In this document: positions 14,229 through 25,405 of the stretch, piece by piece
How positions within the stretch are numbered: the first letter of the stretch is position 1
Layout: each line of letters begins with the position of its first letter
From: Odontocerum albicorne
Lineage: Eukaryota; Arthropoda; Insecta; Trichoptera; Odontoceridae
Assembly: GCA_949825065.1 (NCBI GenBank)
Contig: OX463859.1
Location: 16,449,220-16,513,219, forward strand
Reading direction: 5' to 3'
Length of the DNA: 64,000 nucleotides
Program-made: the position numbers and the translations under genes
The notes under the pieces: generated by a model
What the model was told of the DNA's origin: nothing
Databases searched by the model: none
The model's input: the letters and a program-made list of their open reading frames with translations, nothing else

Positions 14229-14689
14229 AATATAGCGGTACAAACAGGTTGAGGTTATTTTGAAGGATCTGACTAGCTGGATAATATTTTTGTAAGAGAA
14301 GAATGATAAATATTTTTGATGCCAAGATTGCGGAATGAAGTGTTCAGACATGAATGTGCATTGGGATATTTTAGAAGATATCAGAAAATATAAACTTTTA
14401 TAAATCGTACAAAAAAATCCCAGCTTCAGGAAAATGTAAAGAAATACAAGAAAATATTATATTTAGGATGGTCAGTTGTATAAGATCTTTCAGACGGGTG
14501 TCTCCAAGTTAGCGAAATCAACTACGAATAAGCCCTGAAGATAAAAACTACGACGTTGCCACCATAAGCCAAACTGCGCTATACAACACTCCAAAAGACC
14601 TCATACTATGAACCGCGATAGCTTTAAAACATCTTATGTTTGAAGAAGGGGGGAATAGAGTACTTATAGACGAGCCACTAACAATATGT
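14229..14689. other. No feature seen
   Basis: No family match or supported frame. Confidence 0.3.
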
Positions 14690-15126
14690 GCTCGAACCGA
14701 CTGCTAATGAATAGTCCACAGCATTTTTTTTTACTTCCAACTTCGATGTATAGGAGTGAAAAGTTTATGTGGAAAAATACTGTAAGAATAATAAAATAAT
14801 GCTGTAGAAATGCGTGCACTGAGATTACATAAGATGACAACCGAGCAGTATCAAAATCTGCTAAAGAATAGTCCACAACATAATTTTTTATTTCCAACTT
14901 AGATGCATGGGAGTGAAACGTTTATGTGGAAAAATACTGAAAGAATATTAAAATAATGCTGTAGAAATGCGTGCACTGAGATTGCACGAGATGACAACCG
15001 AGCCACTTCTTCTTCCAACTTCGATGTGTGGGAGTGAAAAGTTTATGGGGAAAAATACTGTAAAAATAATAAAATAATGCTGTAGAAATGCATGCACTGA
15101 GATTACATAAGGTGATAGATAATACG
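14690..15126 (+). mobile_element. LINE-A segment in three near-tandem copies
   Basis: A unit of about 110-150 bp containing ATGTGGAAAAATACTG, AATAATGCTGTAGAAATGCG and TGCACTGAGATTACAT occurs three times (about 14740, 14890, 15010). It corresponds to the LINE-A region that in related elements encodes GSE-x-W...NAVEMRALR. All copies are frame-disrupted. The third copy continues into the rest of LINE-A after a SINE insertion. Confidence 0.7.
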
Positions 15127-15275
15127 TGATTTGTTTTTTTTTTAATTATTCCAGTCTCGTTTTCACTTGGTCTCGGTCATTTGAACATCTTTCTGGCTGG
15201 AATTTGAGGTTGCCACATGGCAATGAGTCCACCAGGTTGTACTGTATACAACGAAATTTTAATACAATACAATAC
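15127..15275 (+). mobile_element. SINE-1 (5'-truncated) inserted in LINE-A
   Basis: It contains ACATCTTTCTGGCTGG, GGTTGCCACATGGCAATGAG and the tail TTGTACTGTATACAACG. LINE-A sequence stops before it (GATAGATAATACG near 15115) and resumes after it (GATAGAATACGG at about 15282), so the two similar strings may be the target-site duplication. Confidence 0.7.
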
Positions 15276-15650
15276 AATATGATAGAATACGGAATAAAGG
15301 CATTAGAGATTAATGTAAACTTATGGCTAATATGTAAGATGAAGCCGAGGACTCTGAAATGGTTTAAGTATAAAGAACGAATGAATGCAGACAGAGTAAA
15401 TGAAAATATACTGTGCTAATGTATCATAAGTATGAGATGTGAGACAGTAAGACCAAGGAAAGTTTGGTTGGATTAAATTAATGATATTTTGAAAAGAAGA
15501 AACTTAAAAAGTCTGAGAAGTCGTTTGATTTATATGATAATTTTTACGAATATAGAGAAATAATGAAAAGTGTCACGATCGGAAAGCCTTGCTCTCTGGA
15601 TTATTTGTCTACGCCGATACTGAAACGGCACGATAGTGTTTGTATGCATA
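15276..15650 (+). mobile_element. LINE-A 3' part, forward
   Basis: It contains the LINE-A order ATAGAATACGGAATAA, AACGAATGAATGCAGA, CCAAGGAAAGTTTGGTTGG and the end region GTCTACGCC. Many small indels break the frame. Confidence 0.65.
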
Positions 15651-15892
15651 AACATGATTTCTCTGTACATTACGTTTATATATCCACGTGGTGCTCATTA
15701 ATGCAGAGGTTCACTTACATCTGATTTTAGGGTAAGTATACATTTCCTAAAAACTAAGCTAGACTTGAAAATTTAAACTGTATTTTATCAATTTGTAACA
15801 AAGTTTATTTTCTTTTCTTACAGGTAAGTGATTGTCTTCAAAAAGCTACAACTTAAGATTATTTCTACCTAAAACTGGTAACTATTGGAATT
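15651..15892. other. Spacer between two LINE-A copies
   Basis: No feature seen. Confidence 0.3.
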
Positions 15893-16212
15893 TTTTTATA
15901 TACACATCACGCCGTTTTCCTATTGAAGTAGGTAGTAAGAAAGGAATGTCAGAATTTCCTATCCACGTCCATACACCTTCTTATACAGCTCCAACGAATT
16001 CTCTGACTTCTTATATTTCGTTTTTTCGAAATAATATTCAATTAATCAAACCATCCTTTCCTTGATCTTCCTCTACCACGCCTTCCACTCACATTTACAC
16101 TGTACGAGTATATTTACTTCGTTAATCTTTTTTCACTCTTTTATATATACCAAGACCATCTCAGAGTGCTCTTCTTGATCTTACTTAATACGTAAGATTT
16201 AAGTTCACATTT
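15893..16212 (-). mobile_element. LINE-A, 3' part of a nested copy
   Basis: Reverse copy (plus-strand markers TCCACGTCCATACACCTTC, CCATCCTTTCCTTGATCTTC and CCACGCCTTCCACTCACA). It is interrupted by MITE-3, resumes at 16402, is interrupted again by MITE-2 and continues at 16737 to about 17118. Confidence 0.75.
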
Positions 16213-16401
16213 CAATGGCGTTTTGGTAAAGAGGTACAAGTCATCAATTACTTATTTGTCAGTTTTCAGTCAAATTTATGTATTCAAAGTTTACCTTTAA
16301 AATTTACCTATGGTCTGTATTTCAGGAATACAAGTGTTGCAAAACTTCAAACTGACAAATAAGTGATTGATGACTTGTACCTCTTGACCAAAACGCCATT
16401 G
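16213..16401. mobile_element. MITE-3, shortened copy
   Basis: Long inverted ends: AATGGCGTTTTGGTAAAG at the left and the complement CAAAACGCCATT at the right, extending inward through CTTATTTGTCAGTTT. The full-length relative at 50941-51197 is longer, so the centre is deleted here. It splits a LINE-A copy. Confidence 0.85.
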
Positions 16402-16487
16402 ATTGATCTCTATCATAATCACTTCATTCTATATTTTTTCATACATTGTCACCCCGTGCACGCATTCACTGTACGCATTTCTACATA
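16402..16487 (-). mobile_element. LINE-A, middle piece between two MITEs
   Basis: Plus-strand CATACATTGTCACC and ACGCATTTCTACAT are the complement of the forward LINE-A strings GGTGACAATGTATG and GTAGAAATGCGT. Confidence 0.75.
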
Positions 16488-16490
16488 CAG

Positions 16491-16736
16491 TACCCGGCGG
16501 TAAATAATACACATCGGGCTTGAGAAAGAGACTGTCGGCCATAATCGGCTAACTTCGGCTTTGTATAGTGTCATCTCTGTCGCACGACGCGCTAGCAGAA
16601 CGCTTGACAACGACTGACGAATCGTGACGGAACACGTGTATGAATGACAGAGACGACGCTCTACAAAGCCGAAGCTAGCCGATTATGACCGACAGTCTCT
16701 TTATTAAGCCCGGTGTGTATTACTTAACGCCGGGTA
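16491..16736. mobile_element. MITE-2, full-length copy
   Basis: It begins TACCCGGCGGTAAATAAT and ends ATTACTTAACGCCGGGTA. Long inverted arms (AAAGAGACTGTCGGCCATAA and its complement) flank an inner palindrome with GTCGTCTCTGTC-type arms. The length is about 246 bp. It has no coding capacity and lies inside a LINE-A copy. Confidence 0.9.
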
Positions 16737-17118
16737 CCTTACCGTATTTTCCCATGTTCACATTTTACTCGCATACATTAAAGGTGATGCGTAAATACTG
16801 TTAAGCAAAATCTAAGCAGAGTTTGTGACTATTCTGTTCGAGTATATATGTTTTAGTACCCCCTTGACTTTATTTGCTTTCGCTATACGCCGTTCGATAT
16901 TCCTCGTTACTCTTCCATAATCTGAGAAGATACTACCTAACAGCAGAATTCCTCAAATTACTTTTATCTTCCTTTTTCGCCCTTATATCACATTTACTTT
17001 TCCTTTCACACTTTTTTGTAACCATGTTTTTGGATTTCGCAATATTTATTCTCATGTTTTTTTCTTCACATGTCCCGTATAATATAGTTTTATCAGTCTC
17101 TGTAATTTCCCCTTAAAG
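16737..17118 (-). mobile_element. LINE-A, continuation upstream in the element
   Basis: Plus-strand ACCGTATTTTCCCATGTTCA is the complement of the LINE-A string TATGTGGAAAAATACTGTAA. The segment 16870-17118 shares TTCGATAT, ACTCTTCCAT and GCGAATT/CAGAATTCCTC-type strings with the copy at 35500-35625 and represents a more 5' part of the element. Confidence 0.6.
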
Positions 17119-17847
17119 GTTTGGGTGATTTTCATTTTTAAACCTTATTGTAATATTTAATGATTCATTGTTTTTTTTGCATTTTATAACAATAGTCAAG
17201 TACCGTCTAATCTTATAGGATGTCAATAGTAATTAAATTTTTATCTTGAAATGTATTATATTCTAATAAATGTATTTAATTGTATACACCACAAAACAGA
17301 AAATAAGTTGATTTGTTGATAACAAGAATCAAACTAAATGAGATCAATCAAATGAGTTTAAATATCAAAGTTAACACCATAACGTTGCGATTATACCCTT
17401 GCGTTTGTGTATCTAACTAGTGTTACTTCTAGATTTTTTTTCCATCTACTATATTCACTGTTTTGCTGTATATTCACTATTTTGCTGGTCCATAGTTGCT
17501 TTTTGATTTATTCGTTAATTCTAAGACGGTTCTTGGAAATTTATAAAATAAATTTTAAGAAACATTATAGTACTTTAAAAAATTGGTACTTTACATCAAA
17601 TTGGCTTAAAAATTAATTTATTTGGTGGTCAAGACAGAAATTTTTCGATTTTATTATTTTCGTATCGCATAATTATTTTTTTCTGTACATCAATAATTCA
17701 AATCCTTCACCGTTCATTTGAAACTTTGAAAAATAAATGTGTGATTGCTTGAAGGGAATTTCGACTTTGCAATAAATCCGTCATATTCTACAATATGAAA
17801 TAATGAATGAAATAAATAAATGAATGTTAATTATTTTTTATTTATAT
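17119..17847. other. AT-rich, no feature seen
   Basis: Only short Phe/Leu/Ile-rich frames without recognisable domains. Confidence 0.3.
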
Positions 17848-17938
17848 TGATGACTTCTATAGCCTAATTGGTATTTATGACATCTACATATAGCCTAGCT
17901 GACTCCCAGCTTAGGAGTTGCGGGTTCGATTAAATAAA
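17848..17938 (+). mobile_element. SINE tRNA-like head with doubled A box
   Basis: CTTCTATAGCCTAATTGG is followed by a second A-box-like ATATAGCCTAGCTGAC and then the B box GCGGGTTCGATT. The first half of the head appears duplicated. Confidence 0.55.
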
Positions 17939-18209
17939 CAAATATGGGTTTATTGATAGCAACAAAGTTTGCACATGTACTCTTATGAATATATTCCGAA
18001 ATCGCACATACATCTCAAGATAAACTGCAGAAAATACATTTAATAGAGAAGCTATTAAAAAGTCTGGGTTCATCTCATAACATCCCTTAGGCCGAGATAC
18101 AACCCATCAATATAAGATAAGCCTGACCGCGAGGACATCAGATGTTTTTTGTCCACACTCGTAGATGCCCAATTTTTCTAAAAAGTTTTAATATATTTTT
18201 AACTAAAGG

Positions 18210-18306
18210 TTTCATTTAAATCTTTCCGGTTCATTGGAAGAGATTTTCACATGGCAATAAGTCCGTCAGGTTGTATTGTATACAACGAAACTGTAATACA
18301 ATAAAT
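18210..18306 (+). mobile_element. SINE-1 tail fragment
   Basis: GAAGAGATTTTCACATGGCA, ATAAGTCCGTCAGG and TTGTATTGTATACAACG are in the expected order. The head is missing or is the one 270 bp upstream. Confidence 0.65.
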
Positions 18307-19114
18307 CTTCAACTTTTCAATAAACCATAATGATACAAAAATTATGGGTGTACATATATATGTGTATACCTTCATACTCCAGTACGACGATACCGCTTAG
18401 GGATGGATTAAAATTCTCATTGGGAATACAAAAAATCATCTGTGGAATTTAATATCGTGGAAATCCATTATGATGATATCAATTATTTGGAATTGAAGCG
18501 ATGCGATGCGTGCCCAACATTACGAGTATACCCCATCCAACAGACACGTGAGAATATTTATGGAATTTGGAATTAAACAAGAAATACCGGAGATAGGCTC
18601 TTATCTTTTAGATTCCACACTTTGCTGTTTTCTGTCTAGGGGTTATCTACCCTCTAAGTAATTTGATTATTATATATTGATAAATACTTATTTTTTCACG
18701 CTTTTTAGTTTATAGAACTTTTAAATTTTTTTCAGCGAATTGACGACGTTAGGGGTATTTGTTTTAAACTTTTTTACAAATGATTCCCTTTAAGAAGTAA
18801 CAAATTTTCAAATACTTTTAATTTTTTTATCATGACATATTTTATTATTTTTTTCTGAATCAACGGAGAGAAAAAATGTAAGTTAAGATTTCCTCAATAT
18901 TTCGATATCTAAAATTTTAGGTCGGTTTTGCTATCGAAACAAATTATTTTTTTGTTTAAAATATTAAATTACAACATTAACTGAGTTATAAAAAATATAG
19001 TTACGTAAACAGAATTAAAAGGATCTTAAATTGTTTAAGTACTCGTATTACGCTGTGGCGTTGGGTTTATGGTTAAAAAAACAAAAACGCTCTCTTAGAG
19101 AACTTTTAGAGCAT
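18307..19114. other. No feature seen
   Basis: AT-rich; one TACGAGTA motif at 18521-18528 and its complement at 19040-19047. Confidence 0.3.
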
Positions 19115-19280
19115 TTAGACTGCCACTAAATATGCCCGAGACTGCAGCATAGTAATTACCCAATCGATGCAATCTGGATACAAAATAATTTGAGTTATAT
19201 CTAGTTCTACAACTCGCTTACCGGAATATGTCCTGCAATCTTGTACTTGTCGAAGTAATTCGGAAGTTAATCCATTCCAG
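19115..19280 (-). CDS. Unrecognised exon-like open frame
   Basis: The minus frame reads SYWNGLTSELLRQVQDCRTY...VVELDITQII...IDWVITMLQS and ends at a TAA. Composition is balanced and protein-like rather than poly-Phe/Ile. There is no ATG; an AG just before the Tyr-Trp codons could be a splice acceptor, so a terminal exon is possible. I recognise no family, and a transposon remnant is equally possible. Confidence 0.25.
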
Positions 19281-19479
19281 TAACTTTGAACAGTCAATTA
19301 TCCCTTCACTATGTTAGTTTTTATTGTTTCTGCTAGACAAAGTTTAAAAAAACATTATAACATGATTGTTATTGATCAAAATTATAAAAAGGTTGCACAA
19401 AGAACAGCAGACGCTAAAAAGTTATGATCGGCTCAACCACACGAGTAAGCGAGACTCTAGAAAAGCATCAACAGAGCAT

Positions 19480-19606
19480 GAAACATCTGATTCCAGTATA
19501 ATTTTCACATAAGGCCTCTTTAACATATTTCTGGTTGGTTGGAAGAGATTGCCACATGGTAATAACCCGCCAGGTTGTACTGTATATAAAGAAAGCGTAA
19601 TACCAT
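19480..19606 (+). mobile_element. SINE-1 3' half
   Basis: CACATAAGGCCTCTTTAACA, GGAAGAGATTGCCACATGG, TAATAACCCGCCAGG and TTGTACTGTATATAAAG follow in order. Confidence 0.75.
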
Positions 19607-19799
19607 ACATTATCTATGCGCTATTACTAATTCTTAATTATGTCTTTAATTTTTTGTGTAAAATAATCCGCTGAAAAATCAAGCAAATTATTATTTCCTT
19701 CACGTATTCACCCACCAAACTACCGAAAATGAGGTATTATTGTCGTGCCAAATTTCAATTATTTTTGCAAACAAAGTACTCGCAATAAATAGGGGAAGT

Positions 19800-20040
19800 T
19801 CGCCATAAATGAACCACGGAAATAAATGGAAAGGGGAGACCCTCAAGACTCTGGAAACGACCCCTAAATGAAAGCGGGGGAGTGGAGTGGATTTCAGCGG
19901 TCTCTTGTATTGCGTACCGTCCGCATTCCGTCAGGCATACCGCCTACCCCGGTTGCGGTCTCTGCTCTCTTCAGGCATGCCATGCTGCCCTCTGGCGGTT
20001 TCAGAAGACGTGAATCAATGTCGGTAGACTTTTTTTTGTT
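19800..20040. other. GC- and CpG-rich island of unknown function
   Basis: About 240 bp stand out from AT-rich flanks, with many CG dinucleotides (GCGTACCGTCCGCATTCCG, CATACCGCCTACCCCGG, CTGGCGGTTTC). All frames are short. It could be a promoter or 5' exon, a conserved non-coding element or a GC-rich repeat; nothing here decides. Confidence 0.4.
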
Positions 20041-20276
20041 TTAATTCCGGGTTTTGTTGTATATTGCATTGTATTACATAAAGATTTTATGAGAATAAAC
20101 CAAATTAAGGTTTTTTTTTAGACCATCGGATAAGGAACCGGAAGTCCCTGACTTGCGAATAAAATATCTTATCGTCTCTCATTTGCTATACACATTTAGA
20201 ATGCTACATCTCCCTTGTCTCTCATTCATACATGTAACATCTCGCTTTAAACTCAAAATGTTTTACTTATGGTGCG

Positions 20277-20935
20277 TTGAGACGAATACACGGAGTGACA
20301 ATGTATGATAGAATACGTAATTACGTGATAAGGGATGACTATGAACTTTAGACTGATGTTTTAAGTAGGATAAAGAAGAGCAAATTCTCCTCAAAGGTAC
20401 TCTAATTCGGGCTTCAAACCCAGTTTTATTGGCGCAGATAAAAAATAAAACTAATTGAGTGTAATGATAGGAAGGTGGTAACTGTGGCCATAGGATTAGA
20501 AAGTTCTTGGAATCTGTATATATTTAGAAAAAGATATTTGGTAACAAAACCGTAAAAAACTTACTAAGGGAAGACGAACTAGAAAGAAATCTTTGAAGAT
20601 CTTACAATATGTGATACTAACACATTATATTGAGATGCATGGCCACGCTGAGTTGGTTTGGGCAATGAATGAAGAAAGACTAACAAAACAGACATAATGT
20701 GCAAATTTGAGTGGAAGGCGTGTGAGAAGAAGATCAAGGAAAGTTTGGTTGGATCGAGTGACCAATCAAGGAATATTCTGAAAGAAGGAAACGTAAAAAG
20801 TCAGATAATTGTAGAAGCTGTATGAAGGTGTATAGATGTAGAAGAGTCTAAGGATGTGTGTCGAGATAGAAAAGTGTTGCGTTTTGTTCTTTCTGCCTAC
20901 TCCGACAAGGAAGTGACGTGACAGTATGTATGATA
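20277..20935 (+). mobile_element. LINE-A 3' part, with foreign segment inside
   Basis: Matches LINE-A at both ends (GACAATGTATGATAGAATAC near 20297; AAGACTAACAAAACAGACAT near 20677; GGAAAGTTTGGTTGGATCGA near 20740; GTGTGTCGAGATAG near 20856; ends near GTGACAGTATGTATGATA). About 20393-20630 does not fit and looks like an inserted or substituted fragment of another LINE (GGGAAGACGAACTAGAAAGA). The frame is broken. Confidence 0.65.
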
Positions 20936-21612
20936 AAATTAATTTTATAAATTCCATTATTACTATTGAGATTCAAGTTTCCAGTTATTTTACCGAGCTC
21001 TACATTAGGCAAACTAAACGTTAATTCTAAATATGTGACCTATTGAATCTAAGAGTGACGTGAAGGATGTATGGGAGGGGATGTCTCTATTGGAAATATC
21101 GGGGTGTCTCTAATGGTTATTACTACTGACGCGTTTTAAAATGTACGACTGTTAATAAAAATTTTCTTTACGTTTTTACTTACAAAATTTTCCGAAAAGT
21201 AAATGTTTATATTATTCTTGAGCAGCTTTGATTTCTTAACAAGATTATTTTATATTAATTAAAATATTCCTTTTTCTTAGATGTTTGTCAAATTAATATA
21301 ACAATAATAAAACAAATGTTCAAAGCGTCATTCTCATTATATAATAATTTGAATACGCCGCGACCATTTTCTTTTTTATGTTTTGCGTTAAAAATGAATT
21401 TTTCCATAAGTATTACTCACTGTACATTTATTATTCCCTGATCATATTGATTTAGGATATTTTTTAAATATTTAATTTTCAAATCTCTGAATTTCGTCAT
21501 TAATTTTTTTTTTACTACTCATAACTGGGTATATTTACTGACATTTAATTTAAGATTTCAAAATCAAAATATTACATTGACAATGTGTTATTGTTTTATA
21601 TTACATTATCAT
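20936..21612. other. AT-rich, no feature seen
   Basis: No supported frame or repeat. Confidence 0.3.
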
Positions 21613-21962
21613 TGTATACAGTACAACCTGGTGGGGTTATTGCCGTGTGGCAATCTCTTCGAACCAACCAGAAAATTGTTAAAGAGATCATTAATAAAAA
21701 CCACATTACAACTCTATAAATTGTTGCTGTTCCAAAATGAGAATCTACTTTGATAACTCAATAAAGATTTACTTAGCTTCTTAAAAAAAAACAGTTTCTT
21801 GAATACGTGTTGAAAGAGGTTTTAAGATAAATTGTATTTAAGAAGCTTTAAGTTTAAACCAGACTGGACAGTTTTAAAAATATGGAAAGCAACGGGTATC
21901 GAACCCATAACCACCTGGTTGTATATCAGGTTTTTTACCAACTAGTCACGGAGATCGTCGGT
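21613..21962 (-). mobile_element. SINE-1, reverse, with about 150 bp inserted
   Basis: The tail is at the left (TACAGTACAACCTGG, GGCAATCTCTTCG) and the head at the right (B box complement GGTATCGAACCC, A box complement TTACCAACTAGTCACGGAG). The body is about 150 bp longer than in the copy at 14064, so extra sequence lies at about 21710-21860. Confidence 0.7.
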
Positions 21963-22044
21963 CATTTAGGATGTCGCAGATATTGTTACAGTGATTTAAA
22001 TTCAATACGATGGATTAGAGTAAATAACTTAATTATACATACTT

Positions 22045-22415
22045 GAACAGGAATAATAACAGTATACAGAATCACATGATAAGGAATCATTTTGAACTTA
22101 AGGCTTATGCTTTAAATACTTGTACTATAAAATGAATATCCCTCTGAGATAGTTAAGACATGTACAACGAAGGAATAAAAAAAATCTAACAAAATAAATG
22201 TAGAGCGCACTTGTGAGAGGAAGGCATGGTTTAGAAAAATAAATGATTGTGTGGTCAGAGCAAGTGAATGATATTTTGAAATACAGAAATGTAAAAGGTA
22301 AAGAAAATCGTACGAGTTGTATGAGAATGTGTATGTATATACAAGAGGCGAAACATTTTTGTCTTGATAAAAAGTGCGTATTTTTTGCTTATCCTGTATG
22401 TACTCGTATGCTATG
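22045..22415 (+). mobile_element. LINE-A 3' part, forward
   Basis: CACATGATAAGGAATCATTT, GAAGGCATGGTTTAGAAAAA and a terminal region with GTATGAGAATGTGTATG are in LINE-A order. A long hydrophobic frame on the opposite strand (22112-22432) is a shadow of it. Confidence 0.55.
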
Positions 22416-22930
22416 TTATGTAGATCAAACACAGAACTTGACTTTAATTTTTACTTAAAATTTTCTACCCTTATTCCTAATTTTAAAGACATTTCATTTT
22501 AAGAACTTTTCTCACAAAATGGAAATAGAAATATCATCCCTATATTATATGATTTTGCTTCTTAGTAAATAGATAAATAAATTGTCTTAGAAGTCTAACG
22601 TTTGTCCTTTATTTCTTGTCTTCAGCCTTTGATAAATTAGCCCATCCTCAGCATTTATCAGATGGATTAAGTATTCTGAAACTTTTACTCTCCTCTTTAT
22701 TGCCCCCCTCCCCCTCATACCGTCTTGTTAATTCTTTCTTTTCTTTTTAATGTAGATACATTCTTTATGAAATATGAAAGTTTTTAAAAAGGACGAATGA
22801 GTTATCAAGGATTATCCAGTAATGCGGTGGTGTTCTTCCCTTGTCTTTTTATTCACTTCGTTGTATTTTAATTTATTTTTTTAAGTAGATTATGTGAAAA
22901 ACAAGTTAATTCTTATATATTATATAATTT
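22416..22930. other. AT-rich, no feature seen
   Basis: No supported structure. Confidence 0.3.
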
Positions 22931-23278
22931 ATGGCTTCCGTGGCCTTGTTGTTACGATGCGGTCATCAGCCAGGAGGCTTCAAGTTTGATTCCAGACAGC
23001 ACCTAAAATAATAATAAAAAAAGGTAAAAAGTTTATCTGGTGACAATATTTGCAAACATTAGATTTGTACAAAATTTGTTACATGGCCACGTACGATAGT
23101 ACTTCCAGCACGCGCGATGACGAACTGTGAATTACGTACCTTTTTCAGTGGTTCTTAACTCGAACACTCAATTTTTGAGGTCGAATACAAAATTTTCTCT
23201 CGGGTACCATATTCAACATGAATTGGCATATGTTGAGGAATATCATAATTAATTGTGTACATGGTTAACAAAAAGCAT
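22931..23278 (+). mobile_element. SINE-2
   Basis: The head CTTCCGTGGCCTTGTTG has B box CAAGTTTGATTCC. The SINE-2 body contains CACGCGCGATGACGAACTG and TGTGAATTACGTACC and the end block ATATTGAGG-like/ATCATAATTAATTGTG. Confidence 0.65.
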
Positions 23279-23335
23279 TTAACCAGTTAATTTTCAATGA
23301 TAAAAATGTAAAAGAAGTTTATCACGCTTTGGTTG

Positions 23336-23556
23336 ACGACCTCATTGGCTTAGTTGGTAAAATGGATGTTTTCTAACCGGAGGTTTGCAGGTTTAATTAC
23401 CACTGGAACCCAGATATTTAAAGGATAACAGTCTAGTTTTTCGCTTACGGCCTCATTGACATATTACTGGTTGGTTGAAAGAAATTGTCAAACGGGAATA
23501 AACACTCAAAGTTATACTGTATACGACGGAAGTACAATACAATATAGTACAATAGA
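23336..23556 (+). mobile_element. SINE-1, complete
   Basis: The head CGACCTCATTGGCTTAGTTG has B box TGCAGGTTTAATTACC. The tail contains ATTACTGGTTGGTTGAAAG, TATACTGTATACGACGG and an ACAATACAATA run. All parts are present. Confidence 0.75.
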
Positions 23557-23739
23557 TACCATAATAACGTTTGTCTGTGTGGGTTAACCGAAATGACGGT
23601 GCGCCTCTTACAAATTTAAATCGTGCTTCAAACTTTCGCAACTCAACATGCACATACATACAGCTTCTTAAACATTTACATCAATTTGTCTCTCCACAAT
23701 TTTATTTACTTGATCCTATCTTTCTTTTTCTCAGTGGAT

Positions 23740-23870
23740 ATGTAAGAAGTGTCGTTAACATAATTGTATGTATGATGAAACGTATGAATGTGGACGTGAA
23801 TATAAATGTTTGATTATCTTTTCCTCTCAGCCTACCCCCGGAAGAGACATGGCGTGATGGTATATGTGAT
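23740..23870 (+). mobile_element. LINE-A 3' terminal fragment
   Basis: CTCTCAGCCTACCCCCGG is the Ser-Ala-Tyr-Pro end of the LINE-A frame, followed by GACATGGCGTGATGGTATAT, the conserved 3' end. Confidence 0.6.
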
Positions 23871-24433
23871 AATCATAATAATGTTTTTTTTTCATTTAAT
23901 TAAACACCAGCGCGATATTATATATTGTACAAAAAATAATAAAGTAGATTTGATATCGTAGTCCATTTTTCAATTCTTACTTAAAAAATACTAACATTGT
24001 TGTTAATACTTTTAATTAAAAATTATCACAAAACAATATCAAAACGTTTTCCAGCTATACTCGTATATTACATCCTATCCTAAGTTAATTTGTTTTATTT
24101 TAACGGCGCGAAATTCTCAATTTAACATATTTAAGTTGAAAATTTAATTCATTAAGTTTAATTTATGTTCGACAAAAACCATAAATGCTTCCGTTGTAAG
24201 TGCAAATACTCATAAATGAAAAAATATATTTTTTGGAATCAAATATGGTATTGGGTCCATTTACAATTTTTTGATATTTTGAACAAAAAAATAGTAAAGG
24301 GGTCCAATAACATATTGGGGTGGATTGTTTTATTCCTCTAAAATATGTTTGTGGGAATGACATCTGAAAGTGAGTTCATTGTATGCAGAAGGGGATAGGA
24401 TGCCGTTTTGGAGATATTAAGGTAGTGTCATCT
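23871..24433. other. No feature seen
   Basis: One minus frame (24163-24363) has no recognisable motif; TACTCGTA at 24058. Confidence 0.3.
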
Positions 24434-24800
24434 CTAGGAATTATTTTCGAAAACAGAGCGGTGGGTCCACACATTTAACCTGTAGGGCATTTGTCGGGGT
24501 AATTTCATAACTTCAACTATGACTCGAAAAGTCTGAAATTGAATGAGGTCTAGTTTATGTAGGATATATTTGAAAGTGGGGTTTAATAAGAATGAATCAT
24601 AATCAAGGTGGCTTCTGATTAATGCAATGTATAGAAGTACCATAGTAGTTGGGTGAACCCCTCACCAGATCCGTGATACCGTATGAAGAATATTCATGTT
24701 TGTTGGCAGATGGGTATTTTTTTACCCCATGATCATTCCAAGACAATCTGCGGTCGAATATCATTACAAATAATTCAAAGGAAAAAACAAAAAGAACATC
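24434..24800 (-). mobile_element. LINE-C: Jockey/R1-like RT C-terminal fragment
   Basis: The minus strand reads FDRRLSWNDH (about 24740), then in another frame MVLLYIALIRSHLDYDSFLL, ILHKLDLIQFQTFRVI. This is the hallmark order after the RT core (L-G-V-x-x-D-x-x-L-x-W-x-x-H; L-Y-x-A-L-I-R-S-x-L-D-Y-G; L-x-K-L-D-x-I-Q). A frameshift between the two blocks makes it non-functional. Confidence 0.75.
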
Positions 24801-24814
24801 CAATTGTATATCAT

Positions 24815-25405
24815 CTTCTTCTTTATCGCGTACTCTATGATATGTCGATTCGTTGCACCACCTGTCTCCATCCTACTGGGTCCTGGGTTACGTTAAATGC
24901 TGCGTTTAAAGAGGATTCTGTTTATTTCTGTATTTGGTCCGTTCATCGTATAGAAATCCTTCATTTTACTAATTTACTCTCAACTGTTCCCGTGATCACA
25001 TTTTTTCCAGACTTTCGTTTTTCTTTCCGGCAATATGCTCTAAGAATGTAATAATTCATTTCTAACATGTTGCCAAAAGTCTTAATATCTTATTCTTTGA
25101 TGATTGAGACGTTGGTATGCCTTTACAGTCGATGGGATATGGATCGTCCACTTCCAACACCATATCTTGAAGGCATTTATCATGTTTCTTTCTTTATTTC
25201 ACGTTATCCACTAAATAGTTTTAGTATCATAGTCAAATAAATGACATTTATTTGTCATGCATTTGACTCAATATGTACTTCAAGTTATTTTTTATTGTGT
25301 GCTCCAATACTGAGTATTGTGGTATTTTGATATGTCTCGAACTCAGCACACCACCTGTCTCCATCCCTTTCGGTTATGGGTCATGTTAAGGCAACGGTTC
25401 AAGCT
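24815..25405. repeat. Two copies of an unidentified repeat
   Basis: CACCACCTGTCTCCATCC occurs at about 24857 and 25350, with similar flanks (ATATGTCGATTCG.. / ATATGTCTCGAACTC.. before; TGGGT..GTTA after). The copies are about 490 bp apart. Minus-strand reading resembles the end of an RT frame, but this is not certain. Confidence 0.5.

Noticed and set aside
24683..25051. 122-residue plus frame
   Set aside because: Crosses from LINE-C antisense into a repeated CACCACCTGTCTCCATCC segment; no coherent protein.
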